Positions 54,880 through 62,428 of a stretch of 64,000 nucleotides of DNA are shown here, piece by piece. A program made the position numbers and the translations under genes. This DNA comes from Nitrososphaerota archaeon (GTDB lineage Archaea; Thermoproteota; Nitrososphaeria; Nitrososphaerales; Nitrosopumilaceae), in the NCBI GenBank assembly GCA_028866895.1, contig JAGWHF010000001.1, positions 62,001 through 126,000 of the forward strand, given 5' to 3'. The notes below the pieces were generated by a model. That model was not told the DNA's origin. It made no database searches and worked only from the letters and a program-made list of their open reading frames with translations. Numbering within the stretch: the first letter of the stretch is position 1; every line of letters begins with the position of its first letter.

Positions 54880-55405
54880 GATCGATATCAGTCAGTATTG
54901 GGACATTGCTTCCCTCATATAAGGCTCATATTCGATGGGTTTGCTTGGAAGTTCCTATTCGTAGGCCTTGGGGATAGACACGAAAACATTGGTACAAAAC
55001 AACGAAACTATTGCAATAACTATGAGGATAACAAGAAACGGAATCTCTTCATTAATTTTTTCTAATCAGACTTTCTAAAGGATTGCGACCACTGAAATGT
55101 TTTCAAGCCTGAAACGGGGGAGTTATTTTTCCCGCGGTTCTATAAAAATAGTCCCCCTTCGATTACTCGAAAAAATCTGACGTTTCTCGTAAACCCTTTG
55201 GTCTAGGAAAAGATCATAGTCATTGAGAAAGGAACTTTGGTTATTAGTGATATATCAGGTCTGTGGGCCTTGTTTATTGTCACTGTGCGACAAGCTGATG
55301 CGCATTTCTCAACTTTTTCACAGGAAAATGAATTCAGTTATGATAACTAAAAATCAGGCATGATAATTTCCCATTCCTTTTATTTAGTATAATACTTATG
55401 AAGTC
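54880..55405. other. AT-rich intergenic region with one repeat copy and a gene-end remnant
   Basis: This region holds repeat copy A at 55074-55204. On the minus strand at 55065-54955 an open stretch reads EEIPFLVILIVIAIVSLF and then a short tail and stop. It looks like the hydrophobic C-terminal anchor of a surface protein, cut off at the repeat boundary. A TATA-like CTTTTATTTAG at 55376-55386 serves the next gene. Confidence 0.4.
55074..55204. repeat. Hairpin-forming inverted repeat, copy A
   Basis: The element starts TCTAAAGGATTGCGACC and ends CTCGTAAACCCTTTGGTCT, so its ends are imperfect inverted copies. The centre GGGGGAGTTATTTTT pairs with TATAAAAATAGTCCCCC around the loop CCCGCGGTTC. 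The core at 55124-55143 matches the guaA-end core with a few changes. Copies B, C and D are at 57295, 57802 and 58559. Confidence 0.75.
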
Positions 55406-55906
55406 ATGGAACAAATCGAGAAACTAAAAAGCGACATCAAGATCTGGTTGACAGAAGACGAGATAACGGTGTCTGAGGTTACCCCCAAGTATACCGATTT
55501 TCATTTACTGCTTTCGAATGCGTTTGGATTAGGCTTGGAACTTGACATATCAAAACTAACTAACAAATCCATAATTGTTTTTGGCACCAAGCTTCGCAAC
55601 TCTTTGCCAGTTCAGCAGGCATTTATGGCGCTTACTGAGGAAGAAAAAATAAAGATTCTTGAGGAACTAAAAAGAGATCTAATCAGGCTGGGGGTGGACT
55701 ACAATATTTCAGCCAATTTTTCCGATGTGGTTATTGTCAAGGAGCTTTACATCCAAGATTTGACAAGGACATGTTTTATGGAATCGCTAAAAATGGTTCG
55801 CAATGCTGCGATCTTTGTGATATCTATTTTGTCTGAAAAGCTTGCAATCAAACAGATCGCAACGCCACCACATTCTCATAGTGATTTACCCTCGCCATAC
55901 GGTTAA
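55406..55906 (+). CDS. Hypothetical protein in the AT-rich block
   Basis: A 166-residue cytoplasmic protein, apparently leaderless because a TATA box lies 20-30 bp before the ATG. It alternates helices and strands (IKIWLTEDEITVSEVTPKYTDFHLLL..., SIIVFGTKL, LKRDLIRLGVDYNI) and ends in a His/Pro-rich tail. It resembles DUF2299-type archaeal proteins or small chaperone-like folds, but I cannot confirm this. It is more AT-rich than the housekeeping genes. The permease follows by 17 bp. Confidence 0.65.
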   Translation: MEQIEKLKSDIKIWLTEDEITVSEVTPKYTDFHLLLSNAFGLGLELDISKLTNKSIIVFGTKLRNSLPVQQAFMALTEEEKIKILEELKRDLIRLGVDYNISANFSDVVIVKELYIQDLTRTCFMESLKMVRNAAIFVISILSEKLAIKQIATPPHSHSDLPSPYG

Positions 55907-55923
55907 GAAGTGACCAAGTACCA

Positions 55924-57249
55924 ATGACGGAATCCCCTCCTCAGCTAAAGAGAAATCTGGGCCTCTTGGGTGTGACATCGCTTGGAATTGCCAACATAAT
56001 AGGTGCAGGGATTTTCGTCATAAGTGGCGTGGCGGCAGGGTTAGCAGGACCATCTGTCATATTTTCATTTCTTATTGCTGGAACCATTGCTTTATTGGCG
56101 GCTCTCTCTTATGCAGAACTCTCTTCTTTTGTTCACGAAACAGGCGCATCCTACGCATTTACAAAAAGAGCATTTGGGAGGTTTTGGAGCTTTGTGGTCG
56201 GCTGGTTTAATTACTTTGATTACATCGTGGGTGCTGCCGCAGTATCAATTGGTTTTGCAGCGTATTTCACCGAGCTTTTGGGATTGAACGGAGGTACCGC
56301 GATGATTCTTTCTGCAATAGGGCTTCCCGTGGTCTTGACGGCGTTGAACCTGATTGGTGTGAAAGAGGCAACTCATACTACAATGATAATGGTGTTCATC
56401 AAAATTTTTGCGTTGGTTTTGTTGATAATGCTTGGAGGATTCTATATTTCAACGCACTTGGGAATGACCCACTTTCATCCATTTTTCCCAAACGGTTTTG
56501 GAGGTACGCTCAATGGTGCGGCCATAATCTTCTTCGCTTTTTTGGGATTCAATACTGTTTCCATGATGTCAGAAGAAACAAAAAATCCGCAAAAAACAAT
56601 ACCAAAGGCCCTGCTTCTAGCTTTTTTTGTAAGCTTCATACTTTACATTGCCATTGCTGTAATATTAGTTGGGATACTGGACTGGAAGACCATTGGAAAC
56701 AACCCGTCACCGTTATCAGTGCTAGCCTCCAGCATTTCTAGCAATAGGATTTTCCTAGACATCATATCCTTTTCTGCGGTTGTGGCTACCGGATCGGTCG
56801 TCCTAAGTTCCATAATTGGCGGTACAAGAGCGAGTTTTGTCATGGGTAGAGACAAAGTTTTACCCAGGCAACTAGATCTTATCAGCAGGAGGTTTGGAAC
56901 CCCTTATGTTTCAATCCTAATCGGCGGAACTGCCATTGCTGTTCTTGCGGGGATTTTTTTCAAAAACATTGGCGAGATTGCCTCCATTTACAACTTTGGA
57001 AGTTTATTGACTTACATCTTTGTACACATGTCTCTCATGAAACTAAGGAAAAAGGAACCAATGGCAGACAGGCCTTTCAAGGTACCTCTTTATCCTGTTC
57101 TTCCCATCCTAGGACTGGTATCCTGTGTTGTGTTAATTTACTACCTCAGTAACACTGCAAAGCTTGCCTCGTTGTTGTGGGGGTCAATAGGATTGGCTGT
57201 TTACTTTGCCATTACAAGGATCTACAAAACGAAGATGGCAAAATCGTAA
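55924..57249 (+). CDS. APC-family amino acid permease
   Basis: A 441-residue transporter with 12 predicted membrane helices. The N-terminal LGVTSLGIANIIGAGIFVISG is the APC substrate-site helix with the GxG unwinding, and FFAFLGFNTVSMMSEETKNPQKTIPKA is the helix-6/loop signature. The substrate is probably an amino acid or amine. Codon use is AT-rich compared with genes outside this block, which suggests transfer. Repeat copy B lies 46 bp after its stop. Confidence 0.92.
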   Translation: MTESPPQLKRNLGLLGVTSLGIANIIGAGIFVISGVAAGLAGPSVIFSFLIAGTIALLAALSYAELSSFVHETGASYAFTKRAFGRFWSFVVGWFNYFDYIVGAAAVSIGFAAYFTELLGLNGGTAMILSAIGLPVVLTALNLIGVKEATHTTMIMVFIKIFALVLLIMLGGFYISTHLGMTHFHPFFPNGFGGTLNGAAIIFFAFLGFNTVSMMSEETKNPQKTIPKALLLAFFVSFILYIAIAVILVGILDWKTIGNNPSPLSVLASSISSNRIFLDIISFSAVVATGSVVLSSIIGGTRASFVMGRDKVLPRQLDLISRRFGTPYVSILIGGTAIAVLAGIFFKNIGEIASIYNFGSLLTYIFVHMSLMKLRKKEPMADRPFKVPLYPVLPILGLVSCVVLIYYLSNTAKLASLLWGSIGLAVYFAITRIYKTKMAKS

Positions 57250-57294
57250 GAAGGCAGAAACCTCCAAGTTTCATGGTTATGCATGCTGTATTTT

Positions 57295-57417
57295 GATCTA
57301 AAGGATTGCGACCACTGAAATGTTTTCAAGCCTAAAACGGGGGCTGATATTCTTACTTCGGTTCTATTAAAATAGAATGCCCAGAATTGTGCCTAGAAAC
57401 ATGACGTATGTAGCAAG
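57295..57417. repeat. Hairpin-forming inverted repeat, copy B
   Basis: The left arm (GATCTAAAGGATTGCGACC... to ...AAACGGGGG) is nearly identical to copy A over about 45 bp. The core at 57348-57367 is followed by a more diverged right arm (TGACGTATGTAGCAA against TGACGTTTCTCGTAA). It lies downstream of the permease. Confidence 0.7.
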
Positions 57418-57602
57418 TATTTTGTGTTGTAAGTTACAAAGATAACATGGTTAGAAGAAGAATCTCGTGAAACCGTGCGAAATCACTCATATTCTAAGCT
57501 AAAAATCGTTTATTGTAGTAAATCTGTGCATATGTCACTACACCATTATGCCGTTAATTCCGGAAATCCTTCACTTATATGTGCATGAAAGGTTGCGTAG
57601 AC

Positions 57603-57698
57603 ATGTTAAAAGAAATAATTGCAAAGATAATGTCTTGCTCTTGTAACAAAAAAGCTTCTGATGACATAAACGCAGAAGCCAAAGAATCAAAAAAATAG
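57603..57698 (+). CDS. Possible 31-residue micropeptide
   Basis: A frame from ATG 57603 (or 57585) reads MLKEIIAKIMSCSCNKKASD and ends AKESKK before TAG. A TATA-like CTTATATG near 57571 is spaced for the ATG at 57603. It has a CSC motif and charged ends. The support is thin. Confidence 0.25.
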   Translation: MLKEIIAKIMSCSCNKKASDDINAEAKESKK

Positions 57699-57801
57699 AA
57701 TTTTAGATTCTACACCTTTTTTCTCATCACGCCAATAAAGCTACTTAAATCAAAGTTATCAAAAAGACAATATTCTTCATTGGGTGATTCATTGATATAG
57801 C

Positions 57802-57936
57802 GTTCTAAAGTTTTACGACAACTAGCATATTCCCACGCACAAAGTGGGTGGATTCTATTTTTACTGCGGTTCAATAAAAATAGAACATTCCTCATTTACT
57901 CGTGAAAATCTGACGCTTCTCGTAAAACTTTAGATC
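57802..57936. repeat. Hairpin-forming inverted repeat, copy C
   Basis: The left end TCTAAAGTTTTACGACAACT and right end CTCGTAAAACTTTAGATC are inverted relatives of the ends of copies A and B. The core at 57856-57875 is identical over 20 bp to the guaA 3' end (58611-58630) and in the same orientation. Confidence 0.75.
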
Positions 57937-57943
57937 GATGAAA

Positions 57944-58534
57944 TTAATTCGATATCGATGAATCTTTTCTAGAAATCAACACTGCAACCCCAATCAAAAT
58001 CGTTAACAGCGATAACACAAATGGGAATTCTGGAACGGTTGAATTAGAACCATAATTGGCTATGTAAATGTCATATGCCGTTGTATTTTTTATTATTGTA
58101 TTGTAAGTTGGACATGTCATCCCCGGGCCTCCAGTACACAACATGTTACAATTAAAATTTTGAAGGGTTGGATAATCTGCCTTTACTACTTGGTATGTTG
58201 AAAGGTCTACCATTATTGCGGCACCGGATGGAAAAACACAGCTAAGCGGAGCAGATGCATTTACAGGCAGGCGAAGATGTACAATTGCATACTGCCATCC
58301 AGATGTTGTTGTGCCTGAAAAATCCATCCAGCCATATTGCCATTGATTTGACCATGCTTTCAAACCGGGTACGCTTAGAGCGGCATTAATTACTGCTTGT
58401 TTCTCTGAATCTGATAAGATTGGAGAGTTTGGGAAAGTTGGAACTTTTGATTGTTGTGCACTAGCTTGCAACGGAATCACAAATAACATGATTCCCAAAA
58501 CTAGTATCATCAATAGCCAAAATTCCTTTCTCAA
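57944..58534 (-). CDS. Secreted protein with PEF-type C-terminal sorting signal
   Basis: A 196-residue protein with a TTG start, a signal peptide (MRKEFWLLMILVLGIMLFV...ASA) and a C-terminal VPEFPF followed by a hydrophobic helix and basic RK. This is the layout of PEF-CTERM/archaeosortase-type sorting signals. The domain between has cysteines in NCNMLC and MTC and no known motif. It is the single gene between repeat copies C and D and is AT-rich. Confidence 0.75.
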   Translation of the reverse strand: MRKEFWLLMILVLGIMLFVIPLQASAQQSKVPTFPNSPILSDSEKQAVINAALSVPGLKAWSNQWQYGWMDFSGTTTSGWQYAIVHLRLPVNASAPLSCVFPSGAAIMVDLSTYQVVKADYPTLQNFNCNMLCTGGPGMTCPTYNTIIKNTTAYDIYIANYGSNSTVPEFPFVLSLLTILIGVAVLISRKDSSISN

Positions 58535-58558
58535 TGACTACTTTGATCTTTTACTGAA

Positions 58559-58630
58559 CCAAAAAGATTACGACAAACGTCAGGTTTTCACGAAAAAAGC
58601 GGGGGCATTTTATTTTTACTGCGGTTCAAT
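58559..58630. repeat. Half repeat, copy D, fused to the guaA 3' end
   Basis: Only the left arm and core are present: AAAAAGATTACGACAAACG, then GCGGGGG, then the core at 58611-58630. The core continues into guaA coding sequence instead of the right arm. The guaA stop (58616-58618) lies within the core. Confidence 0.7.
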
Positions 58631-60139
58631 TGTCGCGGGCGGCTTGCTGGATATCACATAGCCCACCCACGCAACATCCTCCACCTCGTTTGTTATCCTG
58701 TTGCTAATCCTTTCAAGTACGTCGTTAGGCAGCCTTGTCCAGTCAGCCGTCATAGCATCAATCGAATCCACTATGCGGACAAGGGCCACGTGCCCATATT
58801 TCCTCTCGTCCCCCACCACGCCCACCGCCCTGTCATCGCCTACGGTTGCAAAGGCCTGCCACACCTTGTCATAGAGGCCTGCATCTTGGAGCTCCTCCTC
58901 CACTATCCTGCTTGCCTGCCTGCATATCTGCAATTTTTCCCTCGTCACATCTCCCATTATCCTGACTGCAAGACCGGGACCTGGAAACGGGTGGCGGAAC
59001 AAAATCTTGTCAGGTACGCCAAGGATCTTCCCAACCCTTCTTACCTCGTCCTTGTAGAGGAATCTCAGCGGCTCCAGTACCTGGAGGTTGAGCCAGGAAG
59101 GTAGTCCTCCCACGTTGTGGTGGGTCTTGATGACTGCCGCCGGGCCTTTTGAGATGCCGCTTTCTATAACATCCGGGTAGAGCGTCCCCTGGGCCAGCCA
59201 CCTGAATGGTCCGCTTGCCTCCGCAAACTCTGTGAATACCTTGACGAATTCCTCTCCTACTATCTTTCGTTTTTGCTCCGGATCTACCACCCCCGTCAAT
59301 CTTGATAGGAACCTTTCCCCTGCGTTGATTGCGACAAAGTCTATCCCGAAATTTTTCTCGAAGATCTCCTTTACCTCAGCCTCCTCTCCTGCCCGCAAGA
59401 GCCCGTTGTCTACGAAGACGCACTTTAACCTCCTGCCGATTGCCTTTTGTATCAGGACGGCTGCGACTGTGGAATCAACCCCGCCGCTTATGCCGCAAAG
59501 GACGTTTCCTTCAATTTTTGAGATCTCATCTACCGTGCTATCGACAAAGTTCTCAAGTGTCCAGTCCTGCTTGGCCTTGCATATGTTGAGGACAAAGTTC
59601 TTGAGTACTTGAATGCCCTGTTCTGTGTGGACAACCTCCGGGTGAAACTGGATGCCGTAAATAAGCTTCTGCCTGTTGGCAATTGCCGCTGCAAAGGAGC
59701 TTTCGGTATGCCCTATCACCTCGAAACCAGCGGGGAGGCTTTCGGCCGCATCGCCGTGGGACATCCATGCCCTTGTAGACTTGCCCATGCCTGCAAGCAG
59801 GTCGGAGCCGTTGTCTATGGTGAGGGTTGATGAGCCATACTCCTTGTTTGCCCTCTTTACCTTTCCCCCAAAATTATTTACTATTATCTGGTGGCCATAG
59901 CAGATTCCAAGGACCGGCAGGCCCATCTCAAAGATCTTGGAAGAGGGCTGGGGGGAATCCTTGTTGTACACGCTTGCAGGCCCGCCGCTAAAGACAATTC
60001 CCTTCGGGTTGAGCCTTTTGAGCTCCTCCAATGATATGTCAAATGGTACAAGCTCCGCATAGACCGAGAATTCCCTTATCCTCCTGCAGATAAGATGGCT
60101 GTACTGGGAGCCGAAATCTAGAACTATTATTTTGTCCAT
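58616..60139 (-). CDS. guaA: GMP synthase (glutamine-hydrolysing)
   Basis: A 507-residue enzyme that aminates XMP to GMP. The N-terminal glutaminase has VLGICYGHQ with the catalytic Cys and GIQFHPEVVHTEQG with His and Glu. The ATP-pyrophosphatase domain has CGISGGVDSTVAAVL, and the dimerisation domain ends KPPATIE. Both halves are in one chain, unlike split euryarchaeal forms. The last two residues are PQ, whereas the family commonly ends in TIEWE. The change coincides with the fused repeat copy D. The coiled-coil protein gene ends 4 bp upstream. Confidence 0.95.
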   Translation of the reverse strand: MDKIIVLDFGSQYSHLICRRIREFSVYAELVPFDISLEELKRLNPKGIVFSGGPASVYNKDSPQPSSKIFEMGLPVLGICYGHQIIVNNFGGKVKRANKEYGSSTLTIDNGSDLLAGMGKSTRAWMSHGDAAESLPAGFEVIGHTESSFAAAIANRQKLIYGIQFHPEVVHTEQGIQVLKNFVLNICKAKQDWTLENFVDSTVDEISKIEGNVLCGISGGVDSTVAAVLIQKAIGRRLKCVFVDNGLLRAGEEAEVKEIFEKNFGIDFVAINAGERFLSRLTGVVDPEQKRKIVGEEFVKVFTEFAEASGPFRWLAQGTLYPDVIESGISKGPAAVIKTHHNVGGLPSWLNLQVLEPLRFLYKDEVRRVGKILGVPDKILFRHPFPGPGLAVRIMGDVTREKLQICRQASRIVEEELQDAGLYDKVWQAFATVGDDRAVGVVGDERKYGHVALVRIVDSIDAMTADWTRLPNDVLERISNRITNEVEDVAWVGYVISSKPPATIEPQ

Positions 60140-60143
60140 CTGT

Positions 60144-60713
60144 TCACTTTCTCGAGTTTTCTATCATCCGCGAGAATGACCACGTGGCAGTATTGATTAT
60201 CTCGTTAACCCTATCCTTCTGTCTGTAATTCTTGATGAGGATCTCCCTTATCCTGTTCCCCTCCCTGTTGACCATGCAGCTAATGGCTGTGTTCTGGGAC
60301 AGCCTGCCGCTCTTTATTTCGGTGTTGTCCTGGCTTTCCATGCCGCCTATTATTCTACCAAGGAAAAATGACTTGAAGGGCTGGACGTCGACATCAAGTG
60401 AGACCTCTTCCGCAGGTATGATGACGAGCTCGTCCGGTGTCACGTGGGCGTTTGCTATTACCTGATTGTCGGGAGCCCTCATGGGAATTACGCTTGCAGT
60501 CTCCTGCACTGCAGGCTCGGGGATTTTTTTCGGAGCGGCAGATGATACAAGATGTGACGCCCTGCTAAAGCTCGACTGTTTTACCATGGAATCCAATATC
60601 CTCAGATTTTGCGTGAGTTTTTCAATCTCTTTCCTGCGCTTCTCTATCTCTTCTGATACCCATTCTCGCAAATCCAGTATCTCGCGAATTTCGTCCTCCG
60701 AATGGGATTCCAT
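60144..60713 (-). CDS. Conserved coiled-coil protein of unknown function
   Basis: About 189 residues from the ATG at 60713; the TATA-like ATATTTATTATCC about 25 bp upstream supports this start and a leaderless mRNA. Residues about 5-45 form a charged coiled coil (EILDLREWVSEEIEKRRKEI...). After a Pro/Ala-rich linker comes a folded C-terminal domain with FLGRIIGGMES and REGNRIREILIKNYRQKDRVNEIINTATWSFSRM. I believe such proteins are conserved in Nitrososphaerota, but no function is known to me. It precedes guaA by 4 bp in a probable operon. Confidence 0.75.
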   Translation of the reverse strand: MESHSEDEIREILDLREWVSEEIEKRRKEIEKLTQNLRILDSMVKQSSFSRASHLVSSAAPKKIPEPAVQETASVIPMRAPDNQVIANAHVTPDELVIIPAEEVSLDVDVQPFKSFFLGRIIGGMESQDNTEIKSGRLSQNTAISCMVNREGNRIREILIKNYRQKDRVNEIINTATWSFSRMIENSRK

Positions 60714-60756
60714 GTTTGTCCTAATTATGAACGGATAATAAATATTCAAACGAGAC

Positions 60757-61497
60757 CTAATTCTTGACCGTCTCATACAGGTCAATGAAACCTATGCGTT
60801 TGAATCCCTTTAGGCGTCCTGAGGTCGTATACATCTCCCCGTCCCATCCGGCCGCCAGCCATTCCAGCAGTGTCTTTGCCTTTGCAAGTTTTTCCAACTT
60901 GACCCCCCTGTCGTGCCTGCCCTCCTTTGAATAGAACCCGACCTTCTTGCCGAAATCCATTCCGAACAGCACTATCTTTTTTGCCTTGAAGTACGCCGCC
61001 AGAAAGACGCATCTGTCCCCGTCAGTAAACCCGCCGAAGTTTCGCACCTTTCCGAAGGGCATCCCTTCTGTGGTGCCGACGCAGTTCTTAAAGAGTGACG
61101 CGATTGGCAGGATCCCAATATTGTCACCATGGGAATGTACAACCATTATGGAATTTCGCTCGGAGGCCTGCCTGAGGGATTCCAAATTACCGTCAAGGTC
61201 AGTTACAACGACATCGGGCCTGATTCCGGCCTCAAGCAGGGCCTTGGTGGCCCCGTCTGCCGCGATCTTTGTGATCCGCCCGAATCTCTTAATCGAGGGA
61301 ATCGCCGCGGCAAGTGAAGGTCCGGCGCCTATGATGAAGACTGTTTTCCCCGCTATTTTTTGTTCCAGCCCCGAAAGGGGCATTTTTTCCCTGAGGAGAG
61401 AGTTGAGGAACCTTGCTGCAGCAAGGTCGTCTTTTCTCCTGTATCCAAACTCCCTGAGGATTTCGCCGTATTTCTTGTCCCATCCCCGTACTCTCAT
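60757..61497 (-). CDS. mptE: 6-hydroxymethyl-7,8-dihydropterin pyrophosphokinase (MptE-like)
   Basis: A 246-residue DUF115-family enzyme. VFIIGAGPSLAAAIP, ADGATKALLEAGIRPDVVVTDLDGN, VVHSHGDN and GFTDGDRCVFLA...FGMDFG match archaeal MptE, which pyrophosphorylates the pterin alcohol for tetrahydropterin synthesis. It diverges from folP, the next enzyme of the pathway, with 37 bp between the starts. Confidence 0.9.
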   Translation of the reverse strand: MRVRGWDKKYGEILREFGYRRKDDLAAARFLNSLLREKMPLSGLEQKIAGKTVFIIGAGPSLAAAIPSIKRFGRITKIAADGATKALLEAGIRPDVVVTDLDGNLESLRQASERNSIMVVHSHGDNIGILPIASLFKNCVGTTEGMPFGKVRNFGGFTDGDRCVFLAAYFKAKKIVLFGMDFGKKVGFYSKEGRHDRGVKLEKLAKAKTLLEWLAAGWDGEMYTTSGRLKGFKRIGFIDLYETVKN

Positions 61498-61534
61498 GCA
61501 AATCTAAATGTGGATGGTGCCAATCATAAATCAT

Positions 61535-62398
61535 ATGGATAGATTGGGAAGCGTATCAGTGGGCGGGTCCAGCCCCGTCAGAATCATGGGCATAATAAAC
61601 GCAAGTCCGGAGTCATTTTATAAAAAATCCGTCCATACCTCCCAGAGGGAGATCTCTAGGATTGCAAAAAAGATGGAGGAGGATGGTGCTGATTTTATCG
61701 ACGTCGGAGGCATGTCCACCGCGCCTTATTTGAGGACGCTTGTGCCTGAGAAGACCGAGATTGAGAGGATTACCGAGGCTATCCGGGCAGTCCGGAAGGC
61801 ATGCAGCCTGCCAATCTCAATAGACACCTGCCGCCCGGCTGCCGCAAGGGCAGCCTTTGACCTAGGCGTGGAAATCCTAAACGACATCACTGGCCTTCAG
61901 CATGACGAGTCCATGAGTGATCTGCTGAAAGAGTACCGGCCTTCCGTAATATTGTGCGCGTATGGCAGCGGTGCACGATCCGGAGGAGCGGGAGAAACAA
62001 AAAAATTCCTGCACAGGAGCATAGGAATGGCAATCAGGGCCGGAATCCACAAAAACCGGATCACCGTAGATCCTGCGATAGGATTCTTCAGGAAGGAAGC
62101 CAGCGGAGTCTTTTACACCAAAATTTATTCGGACTGGTGCAGCAGGGATATCACCACTATAAAAAATCTAAAATCGATCAGCCTGGGGCGTCCTCTCCTT
62201 GTCTCTATTTCGAGAAAGTCGTTCATCGGAAGAATCCTGAACCAAAGCGATCCAGAGAAAAGACTTGCCGGTTCACTCGCGGCAGAAACAATAGCAGTAC
62301 TAAACGGTGCCGACATTATCAGGACTCATAATGTCCGGGAAACCAGTGACGCCGTACAAGTAGCGCAACAGCTGGGAAAATTCAGGAAAGGCTTATAA
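61535..62398 (+). CDS. folP: Dihydropteroate synthase family protein
   Basis: About 287 residues from the ATG at 61535. IMGIINASPESFYK is the pterin-phosphate loop, GADFIDVGGMSTAP the second signature, and SIDTCRP, LNDITG and VSISRKSFIG follow. It condenses the pterin pyrophosphate with an aminobenzoate-type acceptor in folate or archaeal pterin synthesis. Its pairing with mptE supports this. guaB follows about 30 bp downstream. Confidence 0.92.
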   Translation: MDRLGSVSVGGSSPVRIMGIINASPESFYKKSVHTSQREISRIAKKMEEDGADFIDVGGMSTAPYLRTLVPEKTEIERITEAIRAVRKACSLPISIDTCRPAAARAAFDLGVEILNDITGLQHDESMSDLLKEYRPSVILCAYGSGARSGGAGETKKFLHRSIGMAIRAGIHKNRITVDPAIGFFRKEASGVFYTKIYSDWCSRDITTIKNLKSISLGRPLLVSISRKSFIGRILNQSDPEKRLAGSLAAETIAVLNGADIIRTHNVRETSDAVQVAQQLGKFRKGL

Positions 62399-62428
62399 CA
62401 GAATCCGGATCTAATCAAGAAGGTTTCA

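Larger units (their letters stand above)
57250..57943. other. AT-rich region between two genes with repeat copies B and C
   Basis: This 694-bp stretch contains repeat copies B (57295-57417) and C (57802-57936) and one possible micropeptide frame. A 61-codon minus-strand frame at 57710-57895 begins inside repeat C and is not convincing. The composition is clearly AT-rich. Confidence 0.5.

Noticed and set aside
57710-57895. 61-codon minus-strand frame in the repeat region
   Set aside because: Its first codons are part of repeat copy C and the rest has no recognisable pattern. I keep it as non-coding.
55074-58630. CRISPR array
   Set aside because: Repeats are about 130 bp, palindromic, few and kilobases apart with genes between them. 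No cas genes are present.
55074-58630. Insertion sequence or integrated virus with its own transposase or integrase
   Set aside because: No transposase, integrase or viral structural gene is visible among the genes of this block.
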